From NCBI GenBank assembly GCA_046719575.1, contig JBDNCP010000002.1, positions 12,568 to 76,567 on the forward strand: DNA of 64,000 bases. Reading direction: 5' to 3'. Within the stretch, counting starts at the first letter, position 1, and each line of letters begins with the position of its first letter. Below the pieces are notes generated by a model, which saw nothing but the letters and a program-made list of their open reading frames with translations, did not search any database and was not told the DNA's origin. The position numbers and the translations under genes are program-made. This DNA comes from Thermoleptolyngbya sp046719575 (lineage in GTDB: Bacteria > Cyanobacteriota > Cyanobacteriia > Elainellales > Elainellaceae). Positions 1 to 9,195 of the stretch are shown one piece after another.

Positions 1-469
1 GATGGGAGTTCTGTTAAACATTTACGCTTTTCCACATTTGGGCCCGGATTTTTACGGAAAGTAGAGTTGACGACAGGGGGCGATTTTGCTCTGGAGGAAG
101 GGGCGATCGCCCACAATGACTCGCCAATCATCCCCCCATCCTCTACGAATCATCAGCAGGGCTGCACTCGGCAAAGCATTGCAAAAAGCACCCTCTGGAC
201 ATTCAGACACTCGGACAGCCTAACCGCAGCCTTAGAAAATTTCCGAGTACTCCGGATTCCCACGAAGCCTTCATGAACTTGGATACAGAAGACTTCGAGT
301 TCATATTGCATTTTGTTAACTTAGCTGCAAGATGCAGAAGGGCGATCGCACTGTGTGTTTTTCGGAAACTGCTGGCTTAAGTTGGAAAGCTGGTTTTAAT
401 GTCAGAGCTTTTAGATTAAAACTGATACGCTGAAATCTCAAAGAGGATTGAAAACCGAACTATCTTCCT
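1..469. other. Leader region before the polysaccharide locus, no gene seen
   Basis: No convincing coding region is visible. A short open frame at 67-276 has no recognisable protein character. The stretch holds two GCGATCGC-type sites and AT-rich DNA just upstream of the ABC transporter gene, so the promoter of the polysaccharide locus probably lies here, but I cannot define it. An AGAGGATTG stretch about 20 bases before the ATG at 470 is the nearest candidate ribosome binding site. Confidence 0.5.
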
Positions 470-2266
470 ATGCTGCAATACTTCAAGAAGATCTGGTTTA
501 TTTTAGGAAGTTCAAGGAAGCAGATCCCGCTGCTGTTTCTGGTTTTCACCGTTTCTTCACTCGCTGAAACTCTAGGAATCGGGATGCTTGGACCATTTTT
601 TGCCATTGTCTCAGATCCACAAATTATTGAGCGAAATCCTATCTTGTTAGAAATATTTGGTGCTTTGAAAATCTCATCAACCAGAGGTATGATCATTTTC
701 CTCTGCTTTTTTATAGCTATTTCTTTTATTCTAAAATCAGCACTCTACTTCTTTTCAAAGTTATACATTCTTAGGTTTAGTCATGCTCACAGAGCCAACA
801 TGATTCAAACTTTGAATCATGCCTATCTGAATAGTGATTACAGTTACTTCATTGCCAAAAACTCTTCAAGCTTAATTAAGAACATCACACTCGAAACGCA
901 AGATTTCTGCTATAAGATTTTGCTTTCTTTGCTATATGGCATCTCAAACCTATTCATCCTAGTTTTCCTATTTGCCTTAATGGCGGCAACAGACTTGATG
1001 CTTTTAGTCGCAACCCTCTCTGCGCTGCTGCCTGTGGTATCGCTAATTTATTTCATGCGACATCGGCTAAAGCGCTGGGGGCGAAAGAGTTCAGAAGCGT
1101 TGCAAGGTATCATCAAGACGCTCAATCACGGGTTAGGTGGATTCAAAGAAACTCGCGTTATCGGATGTGCGCCCTACTTCGAAGCACAGATGGCTATTAA
1201 TGCCAAACAATATGCTCAGGCAGCCTCCTTCGCCGCCAGTTTCGATATGTTGCCTCGAATTTTGATTGAAACGGTTTTAGTGGTATTTATCGTATCCTTT
1301 ATCGCAATCTCACAGCTTTTTCTATCGCGTGGCACAGACTTGCTAATTTCTAGTCTCAGCGTGTTTGCAGTTGCCTCAATCCGGCTTCTACCTGCTGCTA
1401 GCCAGCTTATGTCTACCATTGGAAATCTGCAAAGCACTCGCCATGTTCCAGATATTTTATATGCTGACCTAAAGGAGATCGAACAGCGATTTCCTAATTC
1501 CAGCATTAGTACTCCAGATCTTAATGAAGATCTTAAGGAAGGATCTTTGAAGTATAAGGCTGTGATGAACTTTGAGCAGCAGATTCGGTTATCGAATGTA
1601 GTCTATCGCTACCCAAACTCTTTAGATCCGGCGATCGACGATGTGTCGTTGGAGATTCTTAAAGGAGAATCAATTGCGTTTATCGGAAAGTCTGGAGCAG
1701 GCAAAACGACACTAGTGGATATTGTCTTAGGTTTGCTCACGCCTCAAAGTGGGGATATTACGGTAGATGGCATCTCGATCTACAAGGATCAGCGCGCCTG
1801 GCAAAATCTTGTAGGCTATATTCCCCAATCCATTTTCCTGCTCGACGATACGGTGGAGCGCAATATTGCCTTTGGGGTTCCGGATCATCTGGTTGATCAC
1901 GGTAAGTTAGAACAGGCGATTGCCGCTGCCCAGCTCGAAGAACTGGTTGTTCAACTCCCGAACGGTATCCATACGCGCATTGGAGAACGCGGCGTGATGC
2001 TCTCTGGCGGACAGCGACAGCGAATCGGCATTGCCAGAGCGCTTTACCATGAGCGAGAAGTGCTGGTGCTAGACGAAGCTACTTCCGCTTTAGATAACGA
2101 AACTGAAAAGAGAGTAAGTGATGCAATTCGGACGTTATCAGGTAAGAAAACAGTGATCATTATTGCCCATCGTTTATCGACAGTAGAACATTGTGATCGA
2201 ATTTACTTATTGAAGGATGGAAGAGTTTCAAAATCAGGAAAATATGAGGAAGTTGTTGCCTTTTAA
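470..2266 (+). CDS. ABC transporter, fused permease and ATPase (polysaccharide/lipid flippase type)
   Basis: This 598-residue half-transporter has an N-terminal membrane domain (about residues 15-330, hydrophobic segments near 20-45, 72-100, 150-195 and 262-310) and a C-terminal nucleotide-binding domain. Visible motifs are Walker A GKSGAGKTT (406-414), the signature LSGGQRQR (511-518) and Walker B VLVLDEATSALD (531-542). The layout matches MsbA/PglK-type exporters that move lipid-linked oligosaccharides across the inner membrane, energised by ATP in a homodimer. It opens a run of glycosyltransferase genes, which supports a role in exporting the glycan made here. The substrate is inference. 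The DNA is more AT-rich than the genes from 5.5 kb on. Confidence 0.9.
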   Translation: MLQYFKKIWFILGSSRKQIPLLFLVFTVSSLAETLGIGMLGPFFAIVSDPQIIERNPILLEIFGALKISSTRGMIIFLCFFIAISFILKSALYFFSKLYILRFSHAHRANMIQTLNHAYLNSDYSYFIAKNSSSLIKNITLETQDFCYKILLSLLYGISNLFILVFLFALMAATDLMLLVATLSALLPVVSLIYFMRHRLKRWGRKSSEALQGIIKTLNHGLGGFKETRVIGCAPYFEAQMAINAKQYAQAASFAASFDMLPRILIETVLVVFIVSFIAISQLFLSRGTDLLISSLSVFAVASIRLLPAASQLMSTIGNLQSTRHVPDILYADLKEIEQRFPNSSISTPDLNEDLKEGSLKYKAVMNFEQQIRLSNVVYRYPNSLDPAIDDVSLEILKGESIAFIGKSGAGKTTLVDIVLGLLTPQSGDITVDGISIYKDQRAWQNLVGYIPQSIFLLDDTVERNIAFGVPDHLVDHGKLEQAIAAAQLEELVVQLPNGIHTRIGERGVMLSGGQRQRIGIARALYHEREVLVLDEATSALDNETEKRVSDAIRTLSGKKTVIIIAHRLSTVEHCDRIYLLKDGRVSKSGKYEEVVAF

Positions 2267-2321
2267 GCATTGCAAAATTAACTTACCTGCTTGGAGATCG
2301 TAAACCTGAGATGACGGAGTT

Positions 2322-3494
2322 ATGAAGAAGTTAAGCAGCAACTCAAGTCAGTCCCTTGTTTTCTACAGCGCTGTGACTCAGTTTGATAATCTTGGCGATC
2401 TTTTAATTAATAGGATCTTGATAGCAGAGTTGAGAAAATATGCACGTCTTGTGGTCAATGTTAATGGTGTTCCAGAATGGTACAAAGAAGAACTTGGCTT
2501 ATTGCCGGGAGAAATAGTTGAGGAATCTAGAATAAAATTTCGAACACGCATTATTTTGGCGGGTATCAAGAGGCTGTCCGGCCTCAAGAAAAATACCTTT
2601 GCTATTATCAATCCTGGGCATAGCTATGGCGACATGAAAATGCTAGGGGGAAGTTTCTTTAGGATTTTGATAAACTCGACCCTGATTTACTTATCTGGAG
2701 TTAGACGTTGTCGTTTTGGCTGTTCTATCGGGCCATTTTGGGGGGGTCGAGAGAGTTTAGAGAGATTGCAGGCTAAACTAATGTACTTTAACTCTGTGAG
2801 AGATAGCATATCAAAAAACTATGCTGAAAGTATAGGGATTCAGAATACAGTATATTTCCCCGATTTGGCTTGGTTGATGGAAACAGAATATACACAAAAA
2901 AGACCATCGATCGAGTCTCGGGAATTTGTAATTTTTAGCTTTCGAGATTTAACCCCTGGTTTTTTGAATAAGCATCTGAACTCTCAGGAATATCAAAGAA
3001 TATTGCTCTCCAAGCTAGATAAAATAGTGGATTATGTATCGATAAATTTATCAAAGAAAATTCTGATCTGTTATCAAGTCGATCGCGACAAGTCCATGTC
3101 GGATTTTTTATATGATCGGTATAAAAACATATGCAAGATTGATTTCTTGGACTCCAGAGTGACTAGCAGAGATATGGAAAAAGTATATTCAAGTTCATGT
3201 CTTGTTTTTAGCAATAGATTGCATGTTCTGATGTTCTCTATGGCTTTTGGAGCCTTGCCTATTGCTGTCATTGATTCAGAAAAACACACTAAGATATCGG
3301 GAGTTTTTGCTGACTCTGGGATGAAACCATTGCTACTAGATATCCATGATGAAGGTATATCTATAGAGAAAAAGCTAGATGATCTGGTTCAAAAGGAGAT
3401 TCCGTTACTGAATATTAGGATAGCTGAGTCTTATCGAAGAAATTCCATCATCGCTAGAGCTTTAGTTCAAAAGACCATCTTGGGATCAACTTAA
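2322..3494 (+). CDS. Polysaccharide pyruvyl transferase family protein
   Basis: This 390-residue protein carries the family-type motif DNLGD (residues 22-26), a central GPFWGG and a C-terminal half that resembles a GT-B fold. These features match the polysaccharide pyruvyl transferase family, which adds ketal-linked pyruvate from phosphoenolpyruvate to sugars and gives the polymer negative charge. It lies 55 bp after the ABC transporter gene on the same strand, so co-transcription is likely. The gene is strikingly AT-rich compared with the rest of the window, a possible sign of acquisition. The acceptor sugar cannot be read from sequence. The family assignment is fairly firm. Confidence 0.8.
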   Translation: MKKLSSNSSQSLVFYSAVTQFDNLGDLLINRILIAELRKYARLVVNVNGVPEWYKEELGLLPGEIVEESRIKFRTRIILAGIKRLSGLKKNTFAIINPGHSYGDMKMLGGSFFRILINSTLIYLSGVRRCRFGCSIGPFWGGRESLERLQAKLMYFNSVRDSISKNYAESIGIQNTVYFPDLAWLMETEYTQKRPSIESREFVIFSFRDLTPGFLNKHLNSQEYQRILLSKLDKIVDYVSINLSKKILICYQVDRDKSMSDFLYDRYKNICKIDFLDSRVTSRDMEKVYSSSCLVFSNRLHVLMFSMAFGALPIAVIDSEKHTKISGVFADSGMKPLLLDIHDEGISIEKKLDDLVQKEIPLLNIRIAESYRRNSIIARALVQKTILGST

Positions 3495-3549
3495 ATCATC
3501 TAAGCCTTGACTTACAGTAATAGAAAACACTTCTGAGTCAATCGGGATT

Positions 3550-4476
3550 ATGAAAAAAGCTGTGGTACTTATTATATTTAACCGACCAGGTAAAACCTTG
3601 AAAGTGTTTGACAGGGTTTGTCAAGCTAAACCTGAAAAGCTTTTAGTAATTGCCGACGGTCCGAGGAGTAAGTTTCCTGATGATGTAGAGAAGTGTGCTG
3701 AAACACGAGCAATTATTGGTCGGGTTGACTGGGGTTGTGAAGTTCTCAAAAACTACTCTGATGATAATCTTGGCTGTGGAAAAAGGATTGCTTCTGGACT
3801 GGATTGGGTGTTTTCATTGGTTGATGAGGCAATTATTTTGGAGGATGATTGCCTGCCTCATCCAAGCTTCTTTCGATACTGTCAAGAGCTGCTTGACTAC
3901 TATCGAGATGATGAAAGAGTTATGTCTATCTGCGGCAAGAATGTCCAATTTGGTCGTGAGCGGACAGAGTTCAGCTATTACTTCTCTCGTTATAGCCATT
4001 GTTGGGGCTGGGCAACTTGGGCACGTGCCTGGAAGTTTTTTGACTATGATATGAAAACTTGGGAGGTTGCACAGTTAGAAAATTACTTAGTAGATATTCT
4101 CGATGACAATCGTGCTGTCGGGTACTGGACGCGAATCTTTCAGTCTACTTATGAGCGAAGATATCAGTCTGCTTCTTGGGCATATCGTTGGCTGTTATCT
4201 AGCTGGTTGCAGAGTGGTCTAAGTGTGTTGCCAAGTGTGAATCTGGTATCTAATATCGGCTTTGGCGAAGATGCAACGCATACCACTACAACGAGCGCTC
4301 AAAGTCAGTACGCTAATATGCAGACAAAAGCAATGCAGTTTCCTCTGAAGCATCCGCCTTATGTGATTCGCAATCGAAAAGCTGACCAGTTTGAACAGGA
4401 TACTCTGTTTGATCCTAGTTTGATGACTCGTGCTAGAGCGAAGCTGTTACGAATGATTGGCAAAAGAATGATTTGA
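3550..4476 (+). CDS. Glycosyltransferase, GT2-like (GT-A fold)
   Basis: The 308-residue protein begins with a Rossmann-like strand followed by FNRP (10-13), as in GT-A glycosyltransferases. It has an acidic EDDCLP motif (98-103) in the position expected for the metal and sugar-nucleotide site, then a conserved-looking CWGWATWARA stretch (151-160). There is no signal peptide or clear membrane segment, so it should act on the cytoplasmic face. It follows the pyruvyltransferase gene by 55 bp and shares its low GC. Donor and acceptor are unknown. Similar proteins are often annotated as HlpA-like glycosyltransferases; that comparison is from memory. Confidence 0.75.
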   Translation: MKKAVVLIIFNRPGKTLKVFDRVCQAKPEKLLVIADGPRSKFPDDVEKCAETRAIIGRVDWGCEVLKNYSDDNLGCGKRIASGLDWVFSLVDEAIILEDDCLPHPSFFRYCQELLDYYRDDERVMSICGKNVQFGRERTEFSYYFSRYSHCWGWATWARAWKFFDYDMKTWEVAQLENYLVDILDDNRAVGYWTRIFQSTYERRYQSASWAYRWLLSSWLQSGLSVLPSVNLVSNIGFGEDATHTTTTSAQSQYANMQTKAMQFPLKHPPYVIRNRKADQFEQDTLFDPSLMTRARAKLLRMIGKRMI

Positions 4477-4570
4477 TTGAATGGATTCCTGGAATCATTT
4501 GATTTCTTGCTTTACTTAGGTTATTTAAGTTTTAGTCAAATTGTTTGCAGTCTATTCCTGGAAGTCCACC

Positions 4571-5497
4571 ATGTCACTTACGAAATTTTTAATTTCTCAG
4601 TCGCAAGAAATTAGACACTACTACCAAGAGCATGGATACGTCATTGTTCGCGATGTTTTGAGTACGGAAAAGATTGATAGATTGCTAGAGCAGGTCGATC
4701 AAAAGAAGCGCGATCGCCTCTTTGTCTTCAATAGTCAGGATACTCACGTCCCCACACGTCCTCGCCTCACCGAAGCAGGCTTCATCGAAAACTCGATGCT
4801 GAATCCAGCAAACCTGAAACTAGCTCCTCGATTTTCAAAAATGGTAGAGCGCTGCTTGGTAGACGAAACTGTTGCAAAGATTTTGAGTTTACTATCAGGC
4901 GATACGCATCATGTGATGATGCAAAATATGTTTTTTGATAGGTCAACAGGCACAATTGAGCATCAAGATCACTACTATCTAGATGCTGATCCACCGGGTC
5001 GGATGATTGCCGCCTGGTATGCTCTGGAAGATATTCAAGAAGATGCGGGCTGTTTCTTTGTGTTGCCAGGTAGCCACAAGGGGCGTGTTATTGCCAGAGT
5101 GAATGGCCGAAGCTTTAGCGATCACGAAACTTATCGCAAAGAGATCCTGGCGCTCATTAACAGCGCTGAATATCAATACAAATCCTTTCCCCTAGAAAAG
5201 GGCGATGTGCTGTTTTGGCATCCATACACAGTTCATGGTGCATACAAAAACATTAACCCGCAGCATAGCCGCAAGTCTCTCACGGCTCATTTTTACCCAG
5301 CCCAACTTAAGCCGCTATATGCTGCCAAAGCACCCAAGCTTCACCCTTCGCTAAACCCGCATATTTTAATGACAGGAGGCGCGATCGCCCCCTACGTGGA
5401 TAGCATCAAAATCTATCTGCGATTTGTAACCAATGCAGTGCGCGGACGAGGGCCCGAAATGGTGATGCGCCGAGAAAACTATGAAGAGGCCATCTAA
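4571..5497 (+). CDS. Phytanoyl-CoA dioxygenase (PhyH) family protein
   Basis: This is a non-haem Fe(II)/2-oxoglutarate dioxygenase-like protein of 308 residues. The facial triad is readable: H131-x-D133 in EHQDHYYLD and H222 in FWHPYTVHGAY. An arginine about 13 residues later (HSRKS) is the expected 2-oxoglutarate anchor. I chose the ATG at 4571 rather than an upstream in-frame TTG at 4541 because the protein family-like sequence begins after it. The gene lies inside a glycan locus and is followed after 2 bp by a glycosyltransferase, so it may hydroxylate a sugar or lipid of the polymer. That role is inference; PhyH proteins act on many small molecules. Confidence 0.85.
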   Translation: MSLTKFLISQSQEIRHYYQEHGYVIVRDVLSTEKIDRLLEQVDQKKRDRLFVFNSQDTHVPTRPRLTEAGFIENSMLNPANLKLAPRFSKMVERCLVDETVAKILSLLSGDTHHVMMQNMFFDRSTGTIEHQDHYYLDADPPGRMIAAWYALEDIQEDAGCFFVLPGSHKGRVIARVNGRSFSDHETYRKEILALINSAEYQYKSFPLEKGDVLFWHPYTVHGAYKNINPQHSRKSLTAHFYPAQLKPLYAAKAPKLHPSLNPHILMTGGAIAPYVDSIKIYLRFVTNAVRGRGPEMVMRRENYEEAI

Positions 5498-5499
5498 GC

Positions 5500-6759
5500 A
5501 TGAAAATTCTCCACCTCAGCACCTTTGACACAATTGGTGGAGCCGCGCGGGCCGCATACCGGGTGCATCAAGGGTTGCACGAAATCGGGGCAGATTCCTG
5601 GATGCTGGTGCAAAAAAGTGTGAGTGGCGATCGCACGGTATTAGCGCCGAAAACGTTCCTGGGACAAGTCGCAGGTCGCCTTCGTGCCGAAGTAGACAGT
5701 CTAGCGCTACGCCCCTATCCCCGTGTCAACAAGGCAGTCTTTGACATCCAGCGTGCGCCCAATCCTTTGCAGCACCGCATTCAGCAGATCAACCCAGATA
5801 TTATTAACTTACACTGGGTTCTGAATAGCTACCTGCCAATTGAGGTTTTGCCGCGCTTCCAAAAGCCGATCGTCTGGACGCTGATGGATATGTGGCCCTT
5901 TACTGGAGGCTGCCACTACACCCAGGAGTGCGAGCATTTTCAACAATCCTGCGGAACCTGTCCCCAACTAGGTAGCTCCAAATTCAATGATTTGTCTCAT
6001 CGTATCTGGCAGCGCAAAGCCAAAGCGTGGAGCAATTTGAATCTGACTATAGTTGCTCCGACCCAATGGCTATCAGACTGCGCCCGCGCCAGCAGCCTAT
6101 TCAAAGATTTGCGGATTGAGGTGATTCCCTTTTGCCTGGATACTCGGATTTACAAGCCGATTGACCGGCAGGCTGCCCGTGCTGCCCTCAACCTGCCGCT
6201 CGACAAAAAGCTCATCCTGTTTGGAGCAATCAGCGCGACTCAAGATCGGCGCAAAGGCTTCCATCTATTGCAGCCTGCACTACAGCAGCTTGCTCAGACT
6301 GAACTGCGTCAGCAGGCTGAAGTGGTGGTGTTTGGTTCCTCTAAGCCAGAGAGTCCGGTTGATTTGGGCTTCCCTGCTCATTATCTGGGGCATCTCAACG
6401 ATGACGTTACATTGGCGTTGGCCTATTCTGCTGCGGATGTATTTGTCGCACCGTCGCTGCAAGAAGCCTTTGGACAGACTGCTTCTGAGGCGATGGCCTG
6501 CGGTACGCCAGTCGTCGCGTTTAAGGGGACAGGACTGGCAGACATTGTGGATCATCAGCATAATGGCTATCTGGCCAACCCGTTTGAGATTGAGGACTTG
6601 GCCCAGGGAATTCGCTGGATTTTGGGTCATACCGATTCGGAGCAATCGCTGCGACTTGCTGCCCGCCAAAAAGCTGAACAAGGCTTTGCACTAGAGTTAC
6701 AAGCTCGTCGCTATCTGGATCTATATCAAGATTTACTGGCTCAAACGTCCCCTGCATAA
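5500..6759 (+). CDS. Glycosyltransferase family 4 protein
   Basis: A 419-residue GT-B glycosyltransferase. The N-terminus has the glycine-rich acceptor loop (TIGGAARAAY), and the C-terminal domain carries the retaining GT4 signature EAFGQTASEAMACGTPVV starting near residue 322. A cysteine-rich insert around residues 140-160 (CHYTQEC, CGTCPQL) is seen in GT4 proteins of the WcaC type and may bind metal. It starts 2 bp after the dioxygenase stop, so the two genes are probably translationally coupled. It should transfer a nucleotide-activated sugar onto a growing repeat unit in the cytoplasm. Specificity is unknown. Confidence 0.9.
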   Translation: MKILHLSTFDTIGGAARAAYRVHQGLHEIGADSWMLVQKSVSGDRTVLAPKTFLGQVAGRLRAEVDSLALRPYPRVNKAVFDIQRAPNPLQHRIQQINPDIINLHWVLNSYLPIEVLPRFQKPIVWTLMDMWPFTGGCHYTQECEHFQQSCGTCPQLGSSKFNDLSHRIWQRKAKAWSNLNLTIVAPTQWLSDCARASSLFKDLRIEVIPFCLDTRIYKPIDRQAARAALNLPLDKKLILFGAISATQDRRKGFHLLQPALQQLAQTELRQQAEVVVFGSSKPESPVDLGFPAHYLGHLNDDVTLALAYSAADVFVAPSLQEAFGQTASEAMACGTPVVAFKGTGLADIVDHQHNGYLANPFEIEDLAQGIRWILGHTDSEQSLRLAARQKAEQGFALELQARRYLDLYQDLLAQTSPA

Positions 6760-6770
6760 CGATACTTTCC

Positions 6771-8030
6771 ATGCAAACCCAATCCGCAGGCCCAGATTTC
6801 AGATTGGTCTGTTTTGACCTGTCGATCTATGGCCATCATCCGCACTATATTTTGCAACTGGGCAAGGGGTGGACAGCGCGATCGCCCTTGGGAAAGCTCT
6901 TTTTCGTGGTGTCACCCCGATTCCTCACGGTTCATGCTGATGTGGTGCAGCAGTGCAGCCTGGATGCTTCGGTGCAGTTTGTGGCGATTACCGAAACTGA
7001 GCAGGTGGAGCTAAAGTCTCGCAGTTCTGGTATCGATCGCAATCTCCGCAACTTCCAGGAATGGCGCTTGTTTGCCAGATATGCTCAACTGCTGCAAGCT
7101 GACCATGCGCTGATGCTCTATCTTGATACCTGCTTATTGCCAATGGCGGCTGGATTCTCTTTTCCCTGCCCCGTTTCAGGAATTTACTTTCGCCCTACAT
7201 TCCACTACTACACCTTTAGCCCCCGCCCCCAAACCTGGGGCGATCGCCTGCAAGCCTGGCGCGATCGCCTGATTCTGGGTGCTGCGCTGCGACATCCCCA
7301 GTTTCGCACGCTGTTTTCCCTCGACCCGATTGCACCAGACCATATCACGCCGCCCGCCCATGTGAAGGTCTGTGCGCTGACCGATCCAGTCGATTTGTCT
7401 CAAAAGTCGGTCGGCTCTGGCGCAGAACTCCGCCAGCAGTTAGAAATTGAGGGCGATCGCACGGTATTTCTCCTGTTTGGCGCGCTGACATCCCGTAAAG
7501 GGATATATCCACTACTGGAAAGTTTGGAACTGCTGCCCGAAGAAACCTGCAAAAAAATTTGTCTGGTTTTATTGGGAGAAGCTAGTGCAAAAATGCAGCA
7601 ATATATTGCAACTACTGCCGAATCATTGCGCCAATGCAAATCGATTCAAATTTTAGAGCGTTATGAATTTGTGGAGGATGCTGTGCTGCATCAATACATC
7701 GAAATGGCAGATGTGGTGCTAGCGCTTTACCAAAAACACGTCGGTATGAGCGGTATTTTGATGCAAGCGGCGCTGCACAAAAAGCCTGTGTTGAGTTCCG
7801 ATTATGGCTTGATGGGTGAATTGGTGCGTCGCTATGAACTGGGACTGGCGATTGATTCTGAAAATCCAAGGGCGATCGCCACTAGTGTTGCTCGATACGT
7901 TTTGAAAGACCCGGCAATCAACGTCAATCTTCAAAAGACACATGAACTAATAGCAAGTCATGCCTCGACAAAATTCTCCTCCTCGATCCTGAGTGAGTGC
8001 GTCAGCCAGGAGGTTTATGCAAAAGCCTAA
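6771..8030 (+). CDS. Glycosyltransferase, GT-B type
   Basis: A 419-residue protein with GT4-like C-terminal features: a TSRKGIYPLLESL segment like the R-x-KG motif of the sugar-nucleotide domain, and QAALHKKPVLSSDYG in place of the usual E-x7-E region. The N-terminal domain is divergent (FDLSIYGHHPHYI), so family membership is less certain than for its neighbours. It begins 11 bp after the previous gene and its 3' end overlaps the next start (8017), consistent with one operon. Substrates are unknown. Confidence 0.75.
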   Translation: MQTQSAGPDFRLVCFDLSIYGHHPHYILQLGKGWTARSPLGKLFFVVSPRFLTVHADVVQQCSLDASVQFVAITETEQVELKSRSSGIDRNLRNFQEWRLFARYAQLLQADHALMLYLDTCLLPMAAGFSFPCPVSGIYFRPTFHYYTFSPRPQTWGDRLQAWRDRLILGAALRHPQFRTLFSLDPIAPDHITPPAHVKVCALTDPVDLSQKSVGSGAELRQQLEIEGDRTVFLLFGALTSRKGIYPLLESLELLPEETCKKICLVLLGEASAKMQQYIATTAESLRQCKSIQILERYEFVEDAVLHQYIEMADVVLALYQKHVGMSGILMQAALHKKPVLSSDYGLMGELVRRYELGLAIDSENPRAIATSVARYVLKDPAINVNLQKTHELIASHASTKFSSSILSECVSQEVYAKA

Positions 8031-9195
8031 CTCCTCTAAAATTGCCTGGCTGTTGCCAACAGCCTGGTTTTATTGGCAGCCTGCTTTGAGTGAACTCACT
8101 CAACATTTTCCGCATACCAAGGTTTTTACAGGACTATTTCCAGGTTTTGCAAAAGGACTGGAAAATACTTTAGATATAGAGCTTGTCGGCAAGCAAAAAG
8201 TGGTGGCAGTTACGAAATCTGCTACCAGTTACGGCAATAATTTCACTTATCTTTCGCCCAAGATCTTGCCTCGGCTGTTTCAATATCGCCCTCAGGTCGT
8301 CTTCTCCAGTTCCTTTGGCATCTGGACCCTGCTGGCGCTGCTGACCAAGTGGCTGGGCGGCTGGAAGGTTGTGATTGCCTACGAGGGCAGTTCGCCGGGG
8401 GTCGATTATCGAAACTCTCCGCTACGGCTGGGGCTGCGTCGGGCGATGGTATGGGTGGCTGATGCCTTTATTACCAACAGCCATGCTGGGCAAAAGTATT
8501 TGATTGACTGCCTGGGCGCTCCACCAGAACTGACGTTTGTGCAGCCTTACGAAGTGCCCGATTGCCGCTCTTTATCCGAAGTGAACGAAGCACTGGAATG
8601 GGTTGCGCCAGGGCAGCCGCTCCGCTTTTCAGACCTAAAGCGTCCGGTGTTCTTATTTGTGGGCAGTGTGGTGCCCCGCAAAGGGGTGGCGTGCCTGTTG
8701 GAGGCGTGCAAGCTATTAAAGAATGCGGGAAGTCGGGAATTTAGCGTGTTGCTGGTAGGCGATGGCCCACAGCGAGAAGATTTGCAGACCTTCACACAAA
8801 AGCATCAGTTAGAAAATTGCGTAATTTGGGTGGGGCGAGTGAGCTATGGCGACATGGGCTCCTATTTTCACCATGCGGATGTGTTTGTGCTGCCGACACT
8901 TGAAGACACCTGGGGCATGGTGGTGCTAGAAGCGATGCTGTTGGGTAAGGCTGTGTTGTGTTCCACAGGTGCAGGCGCGGCAGAACTGATGCTGGAGGGT
9001 GAAAATGGCTATCGCTTTCCTCCAGACAATCCACAAGTGTTGGCTGCCGCCATGCAGCGCCTGATTGAAAATCCCGATCAGCTTGCTGAGATGGGGCAGC
9101 GATCGCAGGACATCATGGCGCACTACAGCCCTCAGAAGGCGGGAGAGTTTTTAAGTCGAGTTGCAGTTATGGTCATGGGAGGCGAATCAGCATGA
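8017..9195 (+). CDS. Glycosyltransferase family 4 protein
   Basis: A GT-B enzyme of 392 residues from the chosen start. It has the GT4 pattern FVGSVVPRKGV near the middle and EDTWGMVVLEAMLLGKAV in the donor domain. An open frame extends upstream to a GTG at 7993, but the ATG at 8017 is directly preceded by AGGAGG (8008-8013), so I prefer that start even though the spacing is short. The start overlaps the end of the previous gene by 14 bp. Its stop overlaps the next start (ATGA at 9192-9195), which indicates translational coupling across three glycosyltransferase genes. Confidence 0.88.
   Translation: MQKPNSSKIAWLLPTAWFYWQPALSELTQHFPHTKVFTGLFPGFAKGLENTLDIELVGKQKVVAVTKSATSYGNNFTYLSPKILPRLFQYRPQVVFSSSFGIWTLLALLTKWLGGWKVVIAYEGSSPGVDYRNSPLRLGLRRAMVWVADAFITNSHAGQKYLIDCLGAPPELTFVQPYEVPDCRSLSEVNEALEWVAPGQPLRFSDLKRPVFLFVGSVVPRKGVACLLEACKLLKNAGSREFSVLLVGDGPQREDLQTFTQKHQLENCVIWVGRVSYGDMGSYFHHADVFVLPTLEDTWGMVVLEAMLLGKAVLCSTGAGAAELMLEGENGYRFPPDNPQVLAAAMQRLIENPDQLAEMGQRSQDIMAHYSPQKAGEFLSRVAVMVMGGESA

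Noticed and set aside
67..276. Possible small gene upstream of the ABC transporter
   Set aside because: Composition and sequence look random and the frame crosses a HIP1 site; no family resemblance or ribosome binding site.
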